Positions 33,955 through 42,352 of a DNA stretch of 64,000 bases are shown here, piece after piece. The DNA comes from CAWGGS01 sp046704745. GTDB taxonomy: Bacteria > Desulfobacterota > Desulfobulbia > Desulfobulbales > Desulfocapsaceae. The translations under genes were made by a program, and so were the position numbers. Position 1 is the first letter of the stretch; each line of letters begins with the position of its first letter. Where the stretch lies: the NCBI GenBank assembly GCA_046704745.1, contig JBJKRL010000024.1, positions 178,059 through 242,058 of the forward strand, written 5' to 3'. Under the pieces are notes generated by a model that was given only the letters and a program-made list of their open reading frames with translations, did not search any database and was not told the DNA's origin.

Positions 33955-34380
33955 GTGGCGAATACAGAGGGAAAGAGGTCGATTTTTACGGGAAGATATA
34001 GCTGGGACGGCAAGAAGACAGATCACAGAGAACCCGTAGCCTGGTTTCCCGGCGCCTATGATCTCAAGATAGTGGATTTGCGGGTTGGTAGGAATAACGT
34101 AATATTTCTTAAACCCTACGTCTGCATTTATACCAACACCGGAATGGGCTTTTCAATATCCAAAAATCCGGAAAAGTTCATTAAAAATCTCTGTCATGAC
34201 TTTTCCTTGCAGATCGACAAGGTTTTATGGGTGGAACAACTGGAAAGAGATCAAGATATTTTCGATATTATAATCTTTGAAAAATGCGGGATCCTCGGGG
34301 ATGATTCCATCTATATCATAAAGAAAAGAAAACCGCAGGAAAATGAAGTCCGCTTAATTAGGAAGGCATTGGAAGTTTAG
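33955..34380 (+). CDS. Uncharacterised 141-aa protein downstream of cooS
   Basis: Starts at GTG 33955 with GGGGGAG upstream. It is a soluble, mixed alpha/beta protein with no signal peptide, membrane segment or recognisable motif; PVAWFPGAYDLKIVDLRVGRNN and ISKNPEKFIKNLCHDF are its most distinctive parts. It follows cooS by 116 bases and precedes two small Cys-rich proteins. I do not recognise the family and infer only that it belongs to the CODH locus. Confidence 0.65.
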   Translation: MANTEGKRSIFTGRYSWDGKKTDHREPVAWFPGAYDLKIVDLRVGRNNVIFLKPYVCIYTNTGMGFSISKNPEKFIKNLCHDFSLQIDKVLWVEQLERDQDIFDIIIFEKCGILGDDSIYIIKKRKPQENEVRLIRKALEV

Positions 34381-34565
34381 CCCGATATTGTGTGATTCCC
34401 CGCATTTTTTTATCGACTGTTACCACGTTGGTGGTTCATAAAGGCAACATAATAATTTCACGAAGTGCCCCTGCAATCTTATGGGTGCTATTTGAAACAG
34501 ATATTTTTCAAAACTCTCATGATTAAAGAATTTTTCAAGAGAACAGGTCTCTGGAGTATTAACAA

Positions 34566-34742
34566 ATGGGGAAATGTAAGAATCATCCTGAGATGGAGGC
34601 AGGTTATTTCTGTATGAAGCACAAACAGTATCTTTGTGATAAGTGCATTAAATGTGAAGATGGAGAACTGTATTGCAAATTCAGAAGTTCTTGTGTGATT
34701 TTTTTCATTGATAAAAAAGGTGGAAAGGAGATAGACTCATAG
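34566..34742 (+). CDS. Mini-protein with B-box-like zinc-finger pattern
   Basis: A 58-aa frame that is easily missed because of its size: ATG 34566, TAG 34740. The pattern CKNHPEMEAGYFCMKH...LCDKCIKC...YC...SC places Cys4, His7, Cys16, His19, Cys24, Cys27 and Cys30 as in B-box-type zinc fingers, then Cys37 and Cys43. Nine Cys/His ligands in 58 residues are hard to explain by chance. GGAG lies about 11 bases upstream of the start. The role is unknown; position suggests a metal-binding accessory of the CODH region. Confidence 0.65.
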   Translation: MGKCKNHPEMEAGYFCMKHKQYLCDKCIKCEDGELYCKFRSSCVIFFIDKKGGKEIDS

Positions 34743-34938
34743 TAGGTGAGAGGTCTTTCATCTTTCAATGATCTGAATTAGTAGCATGACGCGATTGTCA
34801 TGCAGTTGGTTTGTTTCAAAACCGAAAAGCTTCCTCGGAGGGTTCAAGGACTATTTGAGGTCAAAGCTGTTATTTATGCTTAAACGTATAAATATCGGCA
34901 AACCCGATTATTATTCATGTATGGAAAAGGAGAGAATT

Positions 34939-35118
34939 ATGACGGAACAACAGCAACATTGCCCAGGATTTGAAGCAAATAAAAGTTTAACGGAAATAAA
35001 AGTTAAATGTGCAAAATGCGGTAAGATAGCTGAGATCTTTTCAGATGAACTGGGAAAAGAGGTGAAGTGTTCCGCATGCGGTGCAGCAATAGATACCAAA
35101 ACATGTCAAGTAAAATAG
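34939..35118 (+). CDS. 59-aa zinc-ribbon protein
   Basis: ATG 34939 with AAAGGAGAG six bases upstream; the longer in-frame extension to 34786 lacks a ribosome-binding site. Two CxxC knuckles (KCAKCGKIAEIF and KCSACGAAI) 21 residues apart form a classic zinc ribbon, with two additional single Cys (Cys8 and Cys56). A strong terminator follows. Such ribbons act as nucleic-acid- or protein-binding modules; no partner can be named. Confidence 0.8.
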   Translation: MTEQQQHCPGFEANKSLTEIKVKCAKCGKIAEIFSDELGKEVKCSACGAAIDTKTCQVK

Positions 35119-35186
35119 AAAGTCTTTGATAAACACGCCGTGTTCACGCAAACCCAGCGAAACAAGGCAATAAGCAAGTTGTCTTT

Positions 35187-35221
35187 AAAAGGGGCTAGGC
35201 GATAACGTCAGCCCCTTTTTT
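35187..35221 (+). terminator. Intrinsic terminator after the zinc-ribbon gene
   Basis: AAAAGGGGCT pairs with AGCCCCTTTT around GGCGATAACGTC-type loop sequence, followed by further T residues. It lies between convergent genes, so it may serve both strands. Confidence 0.9.
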
Positions 35222-35248
35222 CTCACGAATTATTCCCTCTTAAACAAA

Positions 35249-35989
35249 TTACGACAAACCCAGCCTCCCGGCCAGTTCCCTGGCTTCGCTCTTCCCACCT
35301 TCTGTTCGTAAATTTTTTATAAAATCGGATAATTGGTCTTTTGTCATAGGGATTTTTTTTTGTCTTTCTTCCAAGGATGCGAGGGCATTGGCGTCAGAGA
35401 CGACCGCAAACTCTTTGCTTCCTGCCCGTCCTGGATTCCCATGATTGTCGATGATTTCACAAACAGAGGAGATCAACTGGGAATTTGCCCCTAATCTGTT
35501 TAAAATGTCTTGGGAGAGAGGAACACTTTCCTCTTCGATATGAAGGGCACCTTCTTTTTCTCCATATTTGGCCACTGCTTCCGGATACCCTATGTGCAAT
35601 AGGTAGGAGGCGCACAGAATCACAGCCAGGTCGGCTGTCTCAATTTTTCCTATCCTTTCTGCATGGAGGGCAACCTTTGAGGCATGACTAATCCTTTTAA
35701 AATCACTTTTAAAATATCTTTTCATCTCAACTGCGACTTTATCTTTCAGAAGATTGTCCCGTTGTACCTGGAATTCTTCGGGTAAATGGCCCAGACATTG
35801 GTCGGCAAATTGACAGTAAGAGGCACACCCGAAATCCATTTTAGGGTTGATGAAACGATGACCGCAATGACCACATTTCCTTGATGTATCGTCTTTGTAA
35901 AACTCAACTGTTGCACTGCATCGAGGGCATTTGACATCATAGATTGCCTCCGATGTCCAATACTGCATATCCTGTCCGGGGCATTTCAT
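35249..35989 (-). CDS. Zinc-ribbon plus HD-like domain protein
   Basis: 246 aa. The N-terminus has a CxxC pair (KCPRCSATVEF) and a CGHCGH knuckle, then a third cluster CASYCQFADQC. The C-terminal two thirds resemble an HD phosphohydrolase: SHASKVALHAERI (first His), ILCASYLLHIGYPEA, EIIDNHGN and VVSDANALA. At the HD dyad the sequence reads LLH-I-G instead of LLHDIG, so the metal-binding Asp is missing or displaced, and catalysis is doubtful. GAAGGAGG precedes ATG 35989. The promoter region has an FNR-type site. Neighbouring genes are CODH related. Confidence 0.78.
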   Translation of the reverse strand: MKCPGQDMQYWTSEAIYDVKCPRCSATVEFYKDDTSRKCGHCGHRFINPKMDFGCASYCQFADQCLGHLPEEFQVQRDNLLKDKVAVEMKRYFKSDFKRISHASKVALHAERIGKIETADLAVILCASYLLHIGYPEAVAKYGEKEGALHIEEESVPLSQDILNRLGANSQLISSVCEIIDNHGNPGRAGSKEFAVVSDANALASLEERQKKIPMTKDQLSDFIKNLRTEGGKSEARELAGRLGLS

Positions 35990-36183
35990 TTATCTACCTC
36001 CTTCATAGATGAGAATTTCCTGACAATGTAATCTCAGGGTCTTTGCAAACCCGGCCGGCAAATTTTTATGAATAGCTGCGTTAGCTTAAGGCTGCCTTAG
36101 GTTTTTTACTGTTTCCAGATCCCTGCAAGACGGTTGCAGTCGTCGGAAAAAGTTAAAGTTGTTTTGAACGACCCATTCATTTA

Positions 36184-36225
36184 ACAATAGCCATGTTTTC
36201 ATCAACAGACATTGACTTAGATCAA
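36184..36225 (-). promoter_or_regulatory. FNR-type class II promoter of the HD-like gene
   Basis: TTGACTTAGATCAA (36212-36225) matches the FNR consensus TTGAT-N4-ATCAA at nine of ten positions. Reading leftwards, a -10-like TATTGT occupies 36189-36184, exactly where it should be if the site is centred at -41.5 from a start near 36177. The 5' leader would be about 188 bases. Related CRP/FNR proteins such as HcpR could also bind. Confidence 0.6.
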
Positions 36226-36251
36226 AGGCGGTCGTTTTTTTTCAACTGGAA

Positions 36252-36313
36252 AGGAAAAGGAGGTGATACCTGTTGGATCGAGCGGACACCTGGTGTCCAT
36301 TCGATCCAACAGG
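36252..36313 (-). other. Large hairpin after cooC2, next to an SD-like sequence
   Basis: CCTGTTGGATCGA (36269-36281) pairs perfectly with TCGATCCAACAGG (36301-36313), and GGACAC/GTGTCC pair within the loop. It lies six bases downstream of the cooC2 stop, so it may end that message although the T-run is poor. On the plus strand it is preceded by AAAAGGAGGTGAT (36256-36268), a near-perfect Shine-Dalgarno sequence with no convincing gene behind it. Confidence 0.55.
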
Positions 36314-36319
36314 AGAATA

Positions 36320-37078
36320 TCATTGAGGACAACTCGATTCCATGAGCTGAGTAACGGCAACTACCGAAGGCGCTGTATCAGGAAGATCGAGAAGAGACTT
36401 CTTCTCCATATCAAAATCAAGCAGAGCAGGATCATTGGGGATGACACCTAGAATCGGTATTCCGATTTCTTTCGCTTCCTCAAGAAAGGCATCACTGAGT
36501 TTTTCCGGTCCTCTGGTAACGACGATGCCCATATTGGTGACGGAAAGTTTGAGATTGTCGAGCAGACCGTGGATGCGTTTCACAGCCCGCAGACCACGCA
36601 GAGAGTAATCGGTTACCAGATAAAGCATGTCCACTTTGCCGCTGGTCCTGCGGCTGAGATGTTCCATGCCTGCTTCGTTGTCGACAATCATGTATTTGTA
36701 GTTCGTGACAAGTTCGTCGGTAAAGTTATTGAGGATGTTGTTGACCATACAATAGCACCCCTGGCCTTCCTGACGCCCCATTACCAGAAGATCAAAGTGT
36801 GGTGTTTCAATTATTGCCTGGTTCATTAATGATTCTATATAAATGGTCTTGTCCATTCCTGACGGCAACCCTTGGGGATCTTTCATGAAATTCTCTCGTA
36901 TATCACCAACCGTGGTCGTGACCGCCATCCCCATTGTCTCGCCGAGGTTGCTGTTGGGATCGGCATCTACGGCCAATACCGGGGCTTTTCCTGTTGCGGC
37001 CAGATACCGAACAACAAGGGTTGCAACCGTTGTTTTACCGACGCCGCCTTTTCCTGCAAATGCAATGACTTTACTCAT
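36320..37078 (-). CDS. cooC: CODH maturation ATPase CooC (second copy)
   Basis: A 252-aa MinD-type ATPase: FAGKGGVGKTTVATL Walker A, AVDADPNSNLGETMG, the CooC metal pair in GQGCYCMVN, and IVDNEAGMEHLSRRT. It starts at ATG 37078 with GGAG upstream; the longer frame to 37156 is not supported. It differs substantially from the CooC at 30373, so two maturases may serve the two CODHs or one may serve another nickel protein. It is transcribed toward the HD-like gene, away from cooS. Confidence 0.92.
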   Translation of the reverse strand: MSKVIAFAGKGGVGKTTVATLVVRYLAATGKAPVLAVDADPNSNLGETMGMAVTTTVGDIRENFMKDPQGLPSGMDKTIYIESLMNQAIIETPHFDLLVMGRQEGQGCYCMVNNILNNFTDELVTNYKYMIVDNEAGMEHLSRRTSGKVDMLYLVTDYSLRGLRAVKRIHGLLDNLKLSVTNMGIVVTRGPEKLSDAFLEEAKEIGIPILGVIPNDPALLDFDMEKKSLLDLPDTAPSVVAVTQLMESSCPQ

Positions 37079-37197
37079 AAAAAAATCTCCATCATCATGT
37101 TGTAGTGCAATATAAGAGTTTAACATTATAACATATAAGCATTTATTCAAAAACATCTATCCTGCATTTTTATTGAAATAAATATGGCCCGGTCCCG

Positions 37198-38229
37198 TTA
37201 ATCCGCCATTTCCAACTGATGAAAATCCAATACTTTTGTGCGAAGCGCAAAGACTAATAGTTCACAGAGAATTGCATTGATACCAGAATGCTTACCTGTG
37301 AGTTTTACAAATTTTTTGTGATACCGCTGTTTTTTTATTATCCGCTCAAGCGAGCTGTTGTCACTATCAGGATCGATTATTTTCCGAGCTACGGTCTCTC
37401 CCGAGACAATGGCGGGGTAAATACCTTCACCTGTCAAGGCTGAGGCCAGCCCAGCAGCATCGCCTGCCAGGTAAACAGGATGAAAATTCCATCCTGAAAA
37501 GTCAAAATTGATAAATTCAGCCCGGCATTTTACGGCAGTGAGATCAACACCCTGCCCCTTGGCCCAACAAATGAGGTTTTTTTGCAAGGTTGAGGCCTGC
37601 ATTACAGAGGCATCTATATAGGCACCAATGGAAAAAGAGGTCCTGTGAGGAAATATCCATCCGTATCCATTTCTAAAATAATCGGCATTCAGATGCCACT
37701 CCATTGTTTCATATTCACCGGGAACCTGATAGTTCAGGCCGACTCCCAACTCCTTGATCGAAAGATTGAGATATCTCCTGACAATCGAATGTGAGCCGTC
37801 TGCCCCTACAAGGTAATCAAAAGTTACTTTTTGAGTATGATCTTCTTTAGCTTGTCTGAGGATAAGTTCATTGGGGCGAATCTGCAAAACACGCGTTGCT
37901 GGAAGGATTTTGACGCCGGATTCTGTGGCCTGCTCCAGCATGAAACGGCCGAGTTTTTCCCGGTTGACGGTTACGATAATCGGATGGTCGGCATGAAGGG
38001 ATATTGATTGCAGCCGCGTCTTAATATGTTGGATGGGAAAGGCTTTTTCAACGAGATAATCGGGAATTCTGCCTGCCAGACCGCCCCACGTGAGTCCACC
38101 TGCACAGACTTTGGATCCAATGACCTGTTTTTTTTCAACAAGAAGGGTGTGAATGCCATTCTGGCCGAGAATCCTGGCGCAGGAAAGCCCGGCCGGCCCG
38201 GCCCCTATAATCACTACGGGAAAATGCAT
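37198..38229 (-). CDS. Geranylgeranyl-reductase-family FAD protein
   Basis: 343 aa. FAD-binding VVIIGAGPAGLSCARIL at the N-terminus, the family motif KVCAGGLTWGG, DYLVGADGSHSIVRRYL, GYGWIFPHRTSFSIGAY, and VYLAGDAAGLASALTGEGIYPAI, the usual second FAD contact. Members reduce isoprenoid double bonds in archaeal-type lipids, chlorophyll or menaquinone side chains. The substrate here is unknown; reduction of a quinone side chain would fit the neighbouring Frd complex but is only a guess. It starts just left of the MITE-like element. Confidence 0.82.
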   Translation of the reverse strand: MHFPVVIIGAGPAGLSCARILGQNGIHTLLVEKKQVIGSKVCAGGLTWGGLAGRIPDYLVEKAFPIQHIKTRLQSISLHADHPIIVTVNREKLGRFMLEQATESGVKILPATRVLQIRPNELILRQAKEDHTQKVTFDYLVGADGSHSIVRRYLNLSIKELGVGLNYQVPGEYETMEWHLNADYFRNGYGWIFPHRTSFSIGAYIDASVMQASTLQKNLICWAKGQGVDLTAVKCRAEFINFDFSGWNFHPVYLAGDAAGLASALTGEGIYPAIVSGETVARKIIDPDSDNSSLERIIKKQRYHKKFVKLTGKHSGINAILCELLVFALRTKVLDFHQLEMAD

Positions 38230-38243
38230 GGGGCCGATCTTCT

Positions 38244-38470
38244 CTTAGTCCGGATTTCTCGTCAGTTCATGCAGTGCCAGGTTCGAAGTTTTTGGCAATG
38301 AGCTATAACAACCTGTGTTAATTGCCAAAAAACTGCGGAAGATGGCGCCGCTTGGGCTGACCTTCGGTGAACATTGTGTTAATTTCAGTTCAATAAATAA
38401 GAAATATAACAAGTTGAAAATAATTAAAATATCTAAAATCAACACAATGTCCATGAGAAATCCGGGTTAG
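38244..38470 (+). mobile_element. MITE-like element with terminal inverted repeats
   Basis: The ends are CTTAGTCCGGATTTCTCGT (38244-38262) and CATGAGAAATCCGGGTTAG (38452-38470), which are inverted copies at 14 or more positions. The 227-bp element encodes nothing. Inside is copy 2 of the GTTTTTGGCAA repeat, with AGTTTTTGGCAAT (38287-38299) inverted as ATTGCCAAAAAACT (38321-38334). No transposase is present, as expected for a non-autonomous element. Confidence 0.65.
38278..38385 (+). repeat. Dispersed repeat, copy 2 (GTTTTTGGCAA family)
   Basis: Matches 31441-31545 in order and orientation: CAGGTTCGAAGTTTTTGGCAA, TTGCCAAAAAACTG, GATGGCGCCG, CTGACCTTCGGTGAA. The two copies are about 70-80 percent alike by eye. 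Confidence 0.7.
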
Positions 38471-38483
38471 AAGTTTGAAAAAC

Positions 38484-39239
38484 TCATTTTGCCGTCAGTG
38501 CGGCTTTGAGATATTCACGATTCATTCGGGCAATATTGCTGATAGAAATCCCTTTCGGACATACAGCTTCGCATTCTTTAGCGTTGGAGCAATTCCCGAA
38601 ACCTTCATCATCCATGGCCTTCACCATTGCCATACTGCGGGTTTTTCTCTCTACCTGACCTTGGGGAAGGAGGCAGAGCTGGGATATTTTGGCACTGGTA
38701 AACAACATTGCGGCTCCATTGGGACAGGCTGCAACACAGGCTCCGCAGCCGATGCAGGCGGCTGCATCCATAGCCAGCTCAGCTATCCGGGATGAGATCG
38801 GAATGGCATTTCCATCAGGGGTTCCGCCGGTATTGACAGAAACATACCCGCCGGATTGGATAATCCGGTCAAATGCGGAACGGTCGACAATCAGGTCTTT
38901 TCTGATGGGAAAGGCCCGGGACTTGAAAGGTTCAATGACCAGGGTGTCGCCGCTATTAAAATTTCTCATATGCAGTTGGCAGAGCGTCGTCTCTTTTTCC
39001 GGTCCGTGAGCCACACCGTTGATGACGGACCCGCACATACCGCAGATTCCTTCACGGCAATCATGGTCAAAAGCAACAGGGTCTTTGCCTTCTTTGGTCA
39101 GCGTTTCATTGAGAACGTCAAGCATTTCCAAAAACGACATATCTGTGGAGATGCCGTTTAATGTATAAGTCTGCAGACTACCTGCAGTGTTGCTATTAGG
39201 TTGCCGCCATATTTTTAGGCTAAGGTCTATGGTGTTCAT
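38484..39239 (-). CDS. frdB: Fumarate reductase / succinate dehydrogenase iron-sulfur subunit
   Basis: 251 aa. The plant-type [2Fe-2S] cluster motif is DCREGICGMCGSVINGVAHGP with a later Cys in TTLCQLH. The C-terminal half has CIGCGACVAACPNGAAMLFTSAK for the [4Fe-4S] cluster and NCSNAKECEAVCPKGI for the [3Fe-4S] cluster. It is the last gene of frdC-frdA-frdB. FrdB wires electrons between the flavin in FrdA and the hemes and quinone site in FrdC. Confidence 0.94.
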   Translation of the reverse strand: MNTIDLSLKIWRQPNSNTAGSLQTYTLNGISTDMSFLEMLDVLNETLTKEGKDPVAFDHDCREGICGMCGSVINGVAHGPEKETTLCQLHMRNFNSGDTLVIEPFKSRAFPIRKDLIVDRSAFDRIIQSGGYVSVNTGGTPDGNAIPISSRIAELAMDAAACIGCGACVAACPNGAAMLFTSAKISQLCLLPQGQVERKTRSMAMVKAMDDEGFGNCSNAKECEAVCPKGISISNIARMNREYLKAALTAK

Positions 39240-39395
39240 AATAATCTTTTCAGTCTGAATTTTTTATATGAAAGCTCACCGGAAGTTGGGCTGTTACCAT
39301 ACCTTCGTTACAAGTTTTCATAGTTTGTTCCGGCCGTTAGGTTAAAAAGCTGGTCCATCTCGTACAGCTGTGTGCTGGTGGTGATCATCAATGGT

Positions 39396-41324
39396 TTATT
39401 TGTAACTTCTCTGACTCGGGGTGACGAATTCAAACGTAAGCTGTTCCTTGTGCAATTGCGGTTCATCGTCTTCCCCTTTGTATTCCCAGACCGAGACATG
39501 TGAGTATTCAGCATCGTTTCGTTTCGCTTCGTTCTCCTCAGTTTGGCTTTCTTCGCGGAGATGACACCCGCAGGATTCTTCCCTTGTCAAGGCATCTCGA
39601 ACCATAATTTCGCTGAATTCAAGAAAATCGGCTACCCGTCCGGCGCGTTCGAGGGACTGGTTGAGGTCATTGCCGGAGCCGGGAATATAGACTTTCTCCC
39701 AGAACTCTTGACGAAGCTCGGGGATTTGGGCCAAGGCTACCTCCAAACCCTGCTTGTTTCTGGCCATTCCACAGTTATCCCACATTAATTTGCCGAGTTG
39801 CTTGTGGATCTCATCAACAGTAACTTTGCCCGTAGGTCCAGAACTGCTGTTTTTCAACAGACGATGCAAGCGGTCGCTGACCGCTCTTTGAGCGGACATA
39901 AATTGCGGGTCTGTGATTTGAACCGGTTCAAATTTGTTGGATCCAAAATAATTGGCAATGGATGGAGCAATGACGAAGTAGCCGTCGGCCAGTCCCTGCA
40001 TCAATGCGCTTGCACCAAGACGATTGGCTCCATGATCGGAGAAATTGCATTCTCCCAGAGCAAAGAGGCCGGGGATGGTAGTCATCAGGTCATAATCAAC
40101 CCAGAGTCCTCCCATTGTATAGTGGACTGCCGGATAGATCATCATGGGTTCTTTAAGAGGATTGGAGGCGGTTATTTTCTCGTACATCTGGAAAAGATTG
40201 CCGTATTTTTTCAGGATAGTCTCCTGGCCGTCTCGTTTGATGGCATCAGCAAAGTCGAGATAGACAGCCAGACCTGTGCTGCCGACTCCTTTGTCTTGAT
40301 CGCATTGTTCTTTGGCATTCCTCGAGGCAACATCACGGGGGACCAGATTGCCGAAGCTAGGGTATTTATTTTCCAGGTAATAATCTCTTTCCGCTTCTGG
40401 AATAGATGAGGGGGGACGTTTGTCGCCGGCAGCAAGAGGGACCCAGACTCTTCCGTCGTTGCGGAGACTTTCGCTCATCAGGGTCAGTTTTGATTGGTAA
40501 TCTCCGTGAACAGGAATGCAGGTAGGATGGATCTGGACAAAACAAGGGTTGGCGAAACCGGCCCCGTGTTTATGGGCCCGCCAGGCGGCGGTGACATTGG
40601 ATGCCATTGCATTGGTTGAGAGAAAATAGACATTTCCATAACCACCCGTGGCAAGGATCACGGCATCGGCATCGTGGTTTTCCAGTGTGCCGTTGATCAG
40701 ATTTCGGGTGATGATACCCCTTGCCCGGCCATTGACAACGACAAGATCCATCATCTCCCGCCTTGGATACATCTTAACACCGCCTGTATGAATCTGGCGG
40801 GAAAGGGCGCTGTAGGCACCTAAAAGAAGTTGCTGCCCGGTCTGGCCCCTGGCATAAAAGGTCCGGGAAACCTGAGCGCCGCCAAATGAACGGTTGGCAA
40901 GGGAGCCACCGTATTCCCTGGCAAAGGGGACACCCTGAGCAACACATTGATCGATGATGTTGTTACTCACCTGAGCAAGCCTGTAGACATTAGCCTCCCT
41001 GGCCCGAAAGTCTCCACCTTTTATGGTGTCGTAAAATAGACGGTGTATCGAGTCCCCATCATTCTGGTAGTTTTTGGCCGCATTGATACCGCCCTGAGCG
41101 GCTATGGAGTGTGCTCTTCTAGGGCTGTCCTGGATACAGAAGGTGTGGACATGGTATCCCTGTTCAGCAAGGGTTGCGGAAGCGGAAGCTCCAGCCAGGC
41201 CCGTACCGACAACAATTATCTTGAATTTTCTTCTGTTGGCCGGATTGACCAATTTGTTGGCAAATTTGTGATTGTCCCATTTCTCTGCAAGAGGACCGGA
41301 AGGAGTTCGTGATGTGAGTTCCAT
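39396..41324 (-). CDS. frdA: Fumarate reductase / succinate dehydrogenase flavoprotein subunit
   Basis: 642 aa. FAD is bound by VVGTGLAGASASATLAEQG, and RRAHSIAAQGGINAA supplies the covalent-FAD His. Catalytic regions are QIHPTCIPV and LVPRDVASRN, which contains the proton-shuttling Arg, then HYTMGGLWVDYD and GECNFSDHGANRLGASALMQGL. It groups by look with the epsilon/delta-proteobacterial and Bacteroidetes FrdA linked to a single diheme FrdC. In Geobacter this type runs in both directions; direction here is not shown by sequence. Confidence 0.95.
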   Translation of the reverse strand: MELTSRTPSGPLAEKWDNHKFANKLVNPANRRKFKIIVVGTGLAGASASATLAEQGYHVHTFCIQDSPRRAHSIAAQGGINAAKNYQNDGDSIHRLFYDTIKGGDFRAREANVYRLAQVSNNIIDQCVAQGVPFAREYGGSLANRSFGGAQVSRTFYARGQTGQQLLLGAYSALSRQIHTGGVKMYPRREMMDLVVVNGRARGIITRNLINGTLENHDADAVILATGGYGNVYFLSTNAMASNVTAAWRAHKHGAGFANPCFVQIHPTCIPVHGDYQSKLTLMSESLRNDGRVWVPLAAGDKRPPSSIPEAERDYYLENKYPSFGNLVPRDVASRNAKEQCDQDKGVGSTGLAVYLDFADAIKRDGQETILKKYGNLFQMYEKITASNPLKEPMMIYPAVHYTMGGLWVDYDLMTTIPGLFALGECNFSDHGANRLGASALMQGLADGYFVIAPSIANYFGSNKFEPVQITDPQFMSAQRAVSDRLHRLLKNSSSGPTGKVTVDEIHKQLGKLMWDNCGMARNKQGLEVALAQIPELRQEFWEKVYIPGSGNDLNQSLERAGRVADFLEFSEIMVRDALTREESCGCHLREESQTEENEAKRNDAEYSHVSVWEYKGEDDEPQLHKEQLTFEFVTPSQRSYK

Positions 41325-41405
41325 AATAAAGACCTTTTATTTCTCCTGGAAGGATGGTTCCGCAATAGCGGCTAAACGCTCATGGTTTGCTCGTGGCAAG
41401 CAGTG

Positions 41406-42056
41406 TCAAAAGGATGCACCGATCCCCGTCATAAAATAGAGAACGATTCCCCCAAAAAGAAGAAGAAAAAAAGCGGGTACGATATAGGTTAATTTTCCAA
41501 TCAAATCATTATATCGTGGATGATTAGCACCGAAAGTCTGCAGCATGCTCCAGAATCCATGGCTCAGATGAACAGCTAGTGCAGTAAAGGCGATAAGATA
41601 AAAAGCTCCATAAAAGAAATGCCCTAATAGCCTTTTTACCGTATCTGAAATCAGCTCGGTTTCAGGACGTCCGATGGCAAAACCGAAAACATGGATAAGG
41701 ACGAAGGCAAGGACAATAAGGCCGGTGTAGGGCATGGTTTTAGAAGCCCAGGGATTGGTAACAACCCTGGTAGTAATGTTATACCGTGAAGCCTGATGCT
41801 TTCTATTCTGCAAAAAAAGCAGCAGGCCCACCCCGATGTGTATGAGGAAAATAAAGAAGATGCCGGTACTGAAGAGTATGACTATCAGCGGATGACTGTG
41901 AAGTTCATCTGCGTAACCCTGAAAAACGGCCCTGCTCATATAAATGGTGGCATTACCGGCGGCATGACTTAAAAGAAATAGCAGCAATAACAAGCCTGAC
42001 ACGGCCATTGTAATTTTTTTGCCAATCGAAGACGAGATAAATCTAACAAACCACAT
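41406..42056 (-). CDS. frdC: Fumarate reductase / succinate dehydrogenase cytochrome b subunit
   Basis: 216 aa with five membrane helices, as in B-type (diheme, menaquinone-reactive) enzymes. Candidate heme-ligand His residues lie in LLSHAAGN, SHPLIV, LIHIGVG, VLIHVFGF and AVHLSHGFW. GAGGA precedes ATG 42056. It is the promoter-proximal gene of frdCAB. Confidence 0.93.
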   Translation of the reverse strand: MWFVRFISSSIGKKITMAVSGLLLLLFLLSHAAGNATIYMSRAVFQGYADELHSHPLIVILFSTGIFFIFLIHIGVGLLLFLQNRKHQASRYNITTRVVTNPWASKTMPYTGLIVLAFVLIHVFGFAIGRPETELISDTVKRLLGHFFYGAFYLIAFTALAVHLSHGFWSMLQTFGANHPRYNDLIGKLTYIVPAFFLLLFGGIVLYFMTGIGASF

Positions 42057-42352
42057 AGGCTTTTCCTCGGAATGGGTTGAGTTGGGTAGTAAGAATTATT
42101 CATCCATTTTTATCCATATTTTTTAAAAAATGGAAGATTTCTTTTTCATTTTATGCCATATAAACCCGAATATCACAATCATGGCTGTCTTGCAACAGTC
42201 CGTGTGTATTCCCAAAAGAATTGATAACTCTATAGGTCAAGTGGGAGTACCAATGATGAAAAATGTATTACCTGCCGATGTTCAAAGGAAAAACGCGTAT
42301 GTTCGAGTCAATTATTAATTGTACTCTATGGAGTTTATAACTAGGGGGAAGC
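42057..42352 (+). other. Divergent intergenic region frdC / gph
   Basis: About 300 bases that should hold the promoters of frdCAB (leftward) and gph (rightward). CCATATTTTTTAAAAAATGG (42112-42131) is a near-palindrome; otherwise I see no strong promoter match or gene. Confidence 0.4.

Noticed and set aside
36263..36451. A 62-codon plus-strand frame behind the strong Shine-Dalgarno sequence at 36256.
   Set aside because: It runs antisense through the 3' end of cooC2 and its composition (Arg/Ile-rich) does not look like a protein. Only the short RNA/peptide possibility is reported.
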